Shown here: one piece after another, positions 6,368-10,387 of the stretch
Numbering within the stretch: the first letter of the stretch is position 1
Layout of the letters: the number at the start of each line of letters is the position of its first letter
Assembly (NCBI GenBank): GCA_964351775.1
Contig: CAYGPQ010000127.1
Coordinates: 1 to 10,387, forward strand
From: Kordia sp964351775
GTDB taxonomy: Bacteria; Bacteroidota; Bacteroidia; Flavobacteriales; Flavobacteriaceae
Length of the DNA: 10,387 nucleotides
Direction: 5' to 3'
Made by a program: the position numbers and the translations under genes
The notes under the pieces: model-generated
What the model saw: the letters and a program-made list of their open reading frames with translations, nothing else
What the model was told of the DNA's origin: nothing
Database searches by the model: none

Positions 6368-9300
6368 ATAATCTGTTTCCAACGGAATTTTAAACGAAAT
6401 TTTTGTTCCTGCTAAGGTATGATCTTTTTCGGAAACTTCTTCAATCTTTAAGGTGTTGCTACCTGCCAATGATTCTATGCGTTCTTTGGTTACTTCCAAT
6501 GCCATCGATTGATGATCGGTGTTGGTTTTGTTTTGTTGTGATTGATAAATTCCGATGCCATTATCCGTGATGGTAGCATATAAAAAGTCGTTGTCGGTTG
6601 TGAAATGAATTTTCAATTCGCCCGGTCGTTGCAATGGCATGATTCCGTGTCGGATGGCGTTTTCTACAAACGGTTGAATCAACATCGGCGGAATTAATAC
6701 TTCTTCCGGATCTAACTCAGAGTTCAATTCAATAGTATATCCAAAATCTTTACTCGCCATCAAACGTTCTACTTCTATATAGTTTTGTAAGGTTTTCATT
6801 TCTTGTGCAAGGGTGATATAATCTTTCCTAGAATTCGTCAAGGTTTCCCGAAGTAACACCGCAAAGGTATTGATGGTTTTGTCCATTTTCGTGATGTCAT
6901 TTCGACTCATGCCTTTGATTCCGTTTAATACATTGAAAATAAAATGTGGATTCATTTGCAATCGCAATGCTTTTTGTTCGAGCGAAAGTAAATGATTTTC
7001 GAGTTGTAAACGTTCACGAATGGCGCGGTTTTTTGCTTTGACACGTTTGATGTATAAGAGCAGCATCGCAATGGCAATCAAACCAAGAACTGTCCAACCT
7101 AAATTTTTAAACCATGTTTTTTTGTATAAGGGTTGAATGACGTGAAATTTGAAACTAATGGCGTCACTTTCGAGCCAATCTTTATTACGTGATTGTGCCA
7201 AAAAGGTATGATCGCCATAGTCCAAACCACCAAACGTAATTTTACTTTCTTTCGTCCACGGACTCCAATTGCCTTCATCAAATTTGTATCGATATACAAT
7301 CGCTTCTGGATTGTCCAAATCAACCGATCGAAATTCAAATGCCATGTTGTTTTTGTCTTCTGAAAGCTCTAATCGCTTGTCGGAATTTGTCCAATCTTGT
7401 AAGTCAATCGAATCCAAACTTTTATATTCAACTTCAATATTTTCAAAGTGAACTTGTGGTTTTAATAGTTGTTGTTCGGAAGTAGAAGGCGCATATTTGG
7501 TCAATCCGTAAATCGTTCCAAACCAAAGATTTCCGTTCGGATCTTTTGTGATGGCATTGTGACAGGTTTCAATGCCTAAGAAACCATCGTTTCTACCGTA
7601 ATGCGTAACGTTGGTGATTTCATTTTTCGTATTTAGTGAAATTTGATCTACGCCGCGTTCGCTTCCAGCCCAAAGCATGCCGTTATCATCAAAAATAAGT
7701 TGATAGATATTATTAGAATACAATTCTTTTTCCCCTTCTAATTTTTTGAATTTTAGATCAGAAGCTAAGTCAGAATACCAAATTCCTTTTCCAAAGGTAC
7801 CGATGTATAGGTCATAATTGTGAAAAAGAATCGTTCCGATCGTCACTTCATTTCCTGTGATATTTTTAGGTTCAATATGTGTGACGGTGTTGTTTTTGAT
7901 ATAACCTAAATGACCTTTGTTGGTAGCATACCAAACGCGTCCAGTTTCATCGCGCGCGAGATCGCGAATGCTCAAATCTGTAATGCCTTGTTCGGCGCCA
8001 TACGTTTGTAGATTGTATATTTTTTTGCTTTTATAATCGTATTGAAAAGACACAATTCCGTGTGAATAGGTAGCTGCCCAAATTTGCGAACCATATATTT
8101 TTATATTGCTCACCCAATCGGAAGGCAAGCCATCTTCCGTAGTAATGGTGGCTGTATAAATATCTTCTAGTTGTAACGTTTCATAAGTAATTTCATCTAC
8201 CAGCGTACTATCATACACAATAGAATCGCGTATTTTTTTTTGATACAGATAGATTCCTTTTCCTTCCGTTCCCGCCCAAATTCTTCCAGCGGTATCGTTG
8301 GTTAAGGTTTTTACTTTTACAGTTAAATAGTCACTCGTGGCGATTTCTTGATGAATTCCAGTGGAATCAATGGTCATTAAACCCGATTCTGAAGTAGAAA
8401 TCCATAAGGTTTCATCTACGTTGTGAAGCGCGTAAATTCGATTTCCTGAGAGACCATTTGCACTGGTGTAATGTCTAAAATTGTTTTTTTCAAACTTAAA
8501 TAATCCGCCACCTGATGAACCAATCCACACATTATTTTGACGGTCTTTATAGGCTGCACGAATGTTGTAGACCGATAAACCATTTCGTTTTGTGATTGAT
8601 TTTTCAGGCAAATTATCATCCAAATTGACCCGTTTGATTCCTGCATTTGTCGTATTGATCCACAATTCAGCAGCATTCATCAAGTTGATACTGTTGATTT
8701 GTGTGACTTCTGAAACGATTTGAAAGCTTTCCTTTTTATCTTCAAACATAAAAATGCCATCGGCAAAACTCGCTGCAATTATTTTTTCTTTGTATTGTAC
8801 CAACGATTTAAAATCGCCATCACTCATTTTTATGAACGTTCCATCGGTTGATAAACGATTGGTTTTCCACAAACCTTTTCTGGAAGCAATCCAAAAGGAA
8901 TTTCCATCAAATAAAATAGCATTAATTTGTGTCGAATTTAAAATTGCATTGCAATCCAAACGTTTGGTGTCGTTGGAATGATAGGTGTAGATTCCTTTTT
9001 GAGTTCCTAAATAGGTAGTATTCTTCACTATTTCTATTGCAAATACATCTGGCGTTGTGTAATTTTTGAATGCGTTTTTAGTGCGAATCGAAAGTCCTTG
9101 ACGCGTTCCAATAAATAAGGTGTCTTTTTGAAAATGTAAGGCTTGAATATAGTTGGAGCCCAATCCGTTTTTTTCATTCCACACTTTAAAAGAAATTCCA
9201 TCAAAGCGTGCAATTCCGCCACCTTGTGTGCCAATCCATAAATAACCTTCATCATCTTGCACAATAGCATTTACTTGCGATTGTGGCAAACCGTCTTTTA

Positions 9301-9397
9301 ATGTGTATGCACGTAACTGATTGTTTTGCGAGTAGCCGAGAAAACTCAGGCAACCGCAAATAAAAAAAAGTAGAATTGTGGGTTTAGAAATACGCAT
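6365..9397 (-). CDS. Sensor histidine kinase with periplasmic double propeller (Reg_prop, Y_Y_Y, His_kinase)
   Basis: This 1010-residue inner-membrane kinase has a signal peptide at residues 1-23. I count 14 propeller-blade motifs of the type G-x-(L/V/I)-W-(I/A)-G-T-x-x-G between residues 51 and 631 (for example GYLWIGTQGG at 51, NNVWIGSSGGG at 288, GNLWFGTIYG at 622), enough for two seven-bladed domains. A Y_Y_Y domain spans about 675-745, a transmembrane helix about 765-783, and a short coiled linker runs to 810. The phosphoacceptor is H818 in QMNPHFIFN, marking the LytS/YehU-like His_kinase class. ATPase motifs are VENAIRHG (911-918) and DNGIGI (945-950). There is no fused receiver or AraC domain, so it is not a hybrid sensor. 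The LytTR regulator downstream is the expected partner. The signal it senses is not evident. Confidence 0.95.
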   Translation of the reverse strand: MRISKPTILLFFICGCLSFLGYSQNNQLRAYTLKDGLPQSQVNAIVQDDEGYLWIGTQGGGIARFDGISFKVWNEKNGLGSNYIQALHFQKDTLFIGTRQGLSIRTKNAFKNYTTPDVFAIEIVKNTTYLGTQKGIYTYHSNDTKRLDCNAILNSTQINAILFDGNSFWIASRKGLWKTNRLSTDGTFIKMSDGDFKSLVQYKEKIIAASFADGIFMFEDKKESFQIVSEVTQINSINLMNAAELWINTTNAGIKRVNLDDNLPEKSITKRNGLSVYNIRAAYKDRQNNVWIGSSGGGLFKFEKNNFRHYTSANGLSGNRIYALHNVDETLWISTSESGLMTIDSTGIHQEIATSDYLTVKVKTLTNDTAGRIWAGTEGKGIYLYQKKIRDSIVYDSTLVDEITYETLQLEDIYTATITTEDGLPSDWVSNIKIYGSQIWAATYSHGIVSFQYDYKSKKIYNLQTYGAEQGITDLSIRDLARDETGRVWYATNKGHLGYIKNNTVTHIEPKNITGNEVTIGTILFHNYDLYIGTFGKGIWYSDLASDLKFKKLEGEKELYSNNIYQLIFDDNGMLWAGSERGVDQISLNTKNEITNVTHYGRNDGFLGIETCHNAITKDPNGNLWFGTIYGLTKYAPSTSEQQLLKPQVHFENIEVEYKSLDSIDLQDWTNSDKRLELSEDKNNMAFEFRSVDLDNPEAIVYRYKFDEGNWSPWTKESKITFGGLDYGDHTFLAQSRNKDWLESDAISFKFHVIQPLYKKTWFKNLGWTVLGLIAIAMLLLYIKRVKAKNRAIRERLQLENHLLSLEQKALRLQMNPHFIFNVLNGIKGMSRNDITKMDKTINTFAVLLRETLTNSRKDYITLAQEMKTLQNYIEVERLMASKDFGYTIELNSELDPEEVLIPPMLIQPFVENAIRHGIMPLQRPGELKIHFTTDNDFLYATITDNGIGIYQSQQNKTNTDHQSMALEVTKERIESLAGSNTLKIEEVSEKDHTLAGTKISFKIPLETDY

Positions 9398-9401
9398 AGA
9401 G

Positions 9402-9409
9402 CAAATATA
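9402..9409 (-). promoter_or_regulatory. Possible -7 box of the kinase gene
   Basis: The minus strand reads TATATTTG, matching TAnnTTTG, only 4 nt before the start codon at 9397. With the usual distance to the transcription start, the message would begin at or very near the ATG, so it would be leaderless. No -33 TTG is seen at the normal distance, and the AT-rich context makes chance likely. Confidence 0.3.
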
Positions 9410-9443
9410 AGTTAATTAGGTTTATTTTTTTGGTTTGTTATAG

Positions 9444-9495
9444 CAAGTGCAGTCGAGAATACCTTTTAGTTAGATAAGCATCTCAACTGCGCTTG
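9444..9495. repeat. Imperfect 15-bp inverted repeat upstream of the kinase
   Basis: CAAGTGCAGTCGAGA (9444-9458) and TCTCAACTGCGCTTG (9481-9495) pair at 13 of 15 positions around a 22-nt loop. It lies 47-98 bp upstream of the kinase start. The arms resemble the TCGACTGCACTCGA segment at about 9681-9694, so it is probably another member of the dispersed repeat family. A role as an operator is possible but not supported further. Confidence 0.55.
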
Positions 9496-9537
9496 AAAGG
9501 ATATGTTTTAGTGATCAACTAATTAAATTAAGTCGCA

Positions 9538-9577
9538 ATTGTCACATTTTCAAATTACCAAATTGTTACATTCTCAA
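9538..9577 (-). repeat. 8-bp degenerate array
   Basis: Five 8-bp units in a row, read on the plus strand as ATTGTCAC, ATTTTCAA, ATTACCAA, ATTGTTAC, ATTCTCAA. Each starts with ATT. They share units with the array at 9743-9782, which ends at the stop codon of the rightmost gene. The two arrays flank the inverted-repeat element at 9582-9721. Confidence 0.75.
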
Positions 9578-9581
9578 AAGC

Positions 9582-9721
9582 CGTCAGATCGAGTGGAAAA
9601 TGTGTAGCATTTTTTGTATCGAGATCAGCTTTAATAAACGGGAACTTTAAAGTACTTCTCGATACTATTTTCTATCCATCTCGACTGCACTCGATGTGAC
9701 AGAAAATCACTCGAAGTGACG
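9582..9721. repeat. Inverted-repeat element D in right-half then left-half order
   Basis: A right half (CGTCAGATCGAGTG at 9582-9595, TGTATCGAGAT at 9615-9625) is followed by a left half (TTCTCGATAC at 9656-9665, CACTCGAAGTGACG at 9708-9721). An extra related segment, CTCGACTGCACTCGATGTG, lies at about 9680-9698. The order is the reverse of elements A and B, but equals the junction between element B and its following half copy. The spacer between halves again begins near CAGCTTT. The whole stretch is noncoding. Confidence 0.7.
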
Positions 9722-9742
9722 ATTTGATAAGATTGCAAATGA

Positions 9743-9782
9743 ATTGTTATATTAACACATTTTCAAATTGACACATTCATTA
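9743..9782 (-). repeat. 8-bp array in register with the stop codon of the rightmost gene
   Basis: Five 8-bp units end exactly at the stop codon TAA (9780-9782 on the minus strand). On the plus strand they are ATTGTTAT, ATTAACAC, ATTTTCAA, ATTGACAC, ATTCATTA. The stop codon is the start of the first unit in the direction of transcription. This is the octad counterpart of the 7-bp arrays after three other genes. Confidence 0.8.
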
Positions 9783-10387
9783 AAGTTGTGTATAATACCG
9801 TTCATTGTCAAACTCTGTACGTACATACGATAATGGATTGTTGCGCTGCATCATTGGTTTTAAGATGCAAACCGCCGTCGTTTTTCCTTTGATGATTACT
9901 TTTTGACCTACTTTTACAGCGTTCCATCTAAATTTTTCTACGGGAATTCCCATGTCTTTGATGATATTGCTGTATGCTTCGTTGTTGTCAATCCAATCCA
10001 TAATTTCGTTTGCGTTTGCAAAAGCTGGAACGTCTTCATCATCTGAGAATGTTACTTCCCAGCGGATAGGAATGTTGAATTTGTACGCATAAGGTTTTCC
10101 AGGTTCTTCTTCTTCTTTGGTTCGGATAGCATCTAGCCAGTGAATGTCTTCCAATGGATAGTTACGTATGAATTGCTTTGATAAATCTACGTTTCCAGGC
10201 GATTGTGCGGTTGGATAATATCCGTAGAATACTTTGGCTAAGAAATGTTTTTGAAACTGTCCGTTAAACATAGTTGCGTGTGGCGTTGCAAATACTTTTG
10301 GCTGATAGTTTGCCGTAAAGGTTTGTTTTAAGATGTGTAATAAATCTTGATTTTTCCCTAATTCAGAAGTGTGAAATACCAATTTAC
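9780..10387 (-). CDS. Hypothetical protein, C-terminal part (cut by window edge)
   Basis: The reading frame is open to the window edge, so only the last 201 or so residues are seen. A TTG at 10382 could be read as a start, but the codon before it is a sense codon (AAA), so the gene very probably begins outside the window. I do not recognise the family. The visible part is soluble-looking, without membrane segments. It has many aromatic residues (VFYGYYPTAQSPGN), an acidic run in RTKEEEEPGK, a segment IPIRWEVTFSDDEDVPAF, and a C-terminus KVIIKGKTTAVCILKPMMQR followed by a tail ending YYTQL. It lies 382 bp upstream of the kinase on the same strand, separated by repeats, so cotranscription is doubtful. 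Confidence 0.75.
   Translation of the reverse strand, partial: KLVFHTSELGKNQDLLHILKQTFTANYQPKVFATPHATMFNGQFQKHFLAKVFYGYYPTAQSPGNVDLSKQFIRNYPLEDIHWLDAIRTKEEEEPGKPYAYKFNIPIRWEVTFSDDEDVPAFANANEIMDWIDNNEAYSNIIKDMGIPVEKFRWNAVKVGQKVIIKGKTTAVCILKPMMQRNNPLSYVRTEFDNERYYTQL

Noticed and set aside
7099..7338. Minus-strand frame of 79 codons inside the kinase gene, and similar overlapping frames at 8416-8676 and 9034-9270
   Set aside because: They lie in other frames of a well-supported kinase gene and show no domain or signal of their own.
10380..10382. TTG as the start codon of the rightmost gene
   Set aside because: The frame stays open upstream to the window edge, so the true start most likely lies outside.

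Overview
The window looks like chromosomal DNA from a marine member of the Flavobacteriaceae (Bacteroidota), possibly Kordia or a close relative. The grounds are the AT-rich composition, the lack of clear Shine-Dalgarno sites, promoter-like TAnnTTTG boxes, and a set of families typical of the phylum: a GLPGLI protein, an outer-membrane beta-barrel protein with a carboxypeptidase-D-like N-terminal domain, and a propeller-type sensor kinase paired with a LytTR regulator. The genus is an inference and was not checked by a search.

Layout. Positions 1-180 hold the end of a plus-strand reading frame, closed by a strong hairpin terminator (191-233). All other genes lie on the minus strand, so in transcription order from the right they are: an unrecognised protein cut by the right edge (9780-10387); a 1010-residue sensor histidine kinase with a periplasmic double propeller (6365-9397); its LytTR response regulator (5352-6104); a small secreted calycin/DUF1579-like protein (4352-4930); a GLPGLI-family secreted protein (3329-4168); and a 904-residue outer-membrane beta-barrel protein (350-3064). 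The kinase and regulator form a two-component pair. The GLPGLI and beta-barrel genes form the pairing commonly seen in this phylum. A plausible but unproven reading is that the kinase senses something in the periplasm and the regulator sets expression of the envelope genes next to it.

Intergenic DNA. The gaps between genes are unusually long for same-strand neighbours (about 180-420 bp) and are not plain spacer. They contain two kinds of repeat. The first is a dispersed, nested inverted-repeat family built from the modules TTCTCGATACA and CACTCGAAGTGACG and their complements. It is found at 3141-3315, 5082-5268, 6228-6279 and 9582-9721. The second is a set of short-period arrays with units of 7 or 8 bp. 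In four of the six minus-strand genes such an array begins at the stop codon and runs in register with it, and most units contain a stop triplet. Because 7 and 8 are not multiples of 3, the arrays place stop codons in successive reading frames. This second pattern is the most unusual thing in the window.
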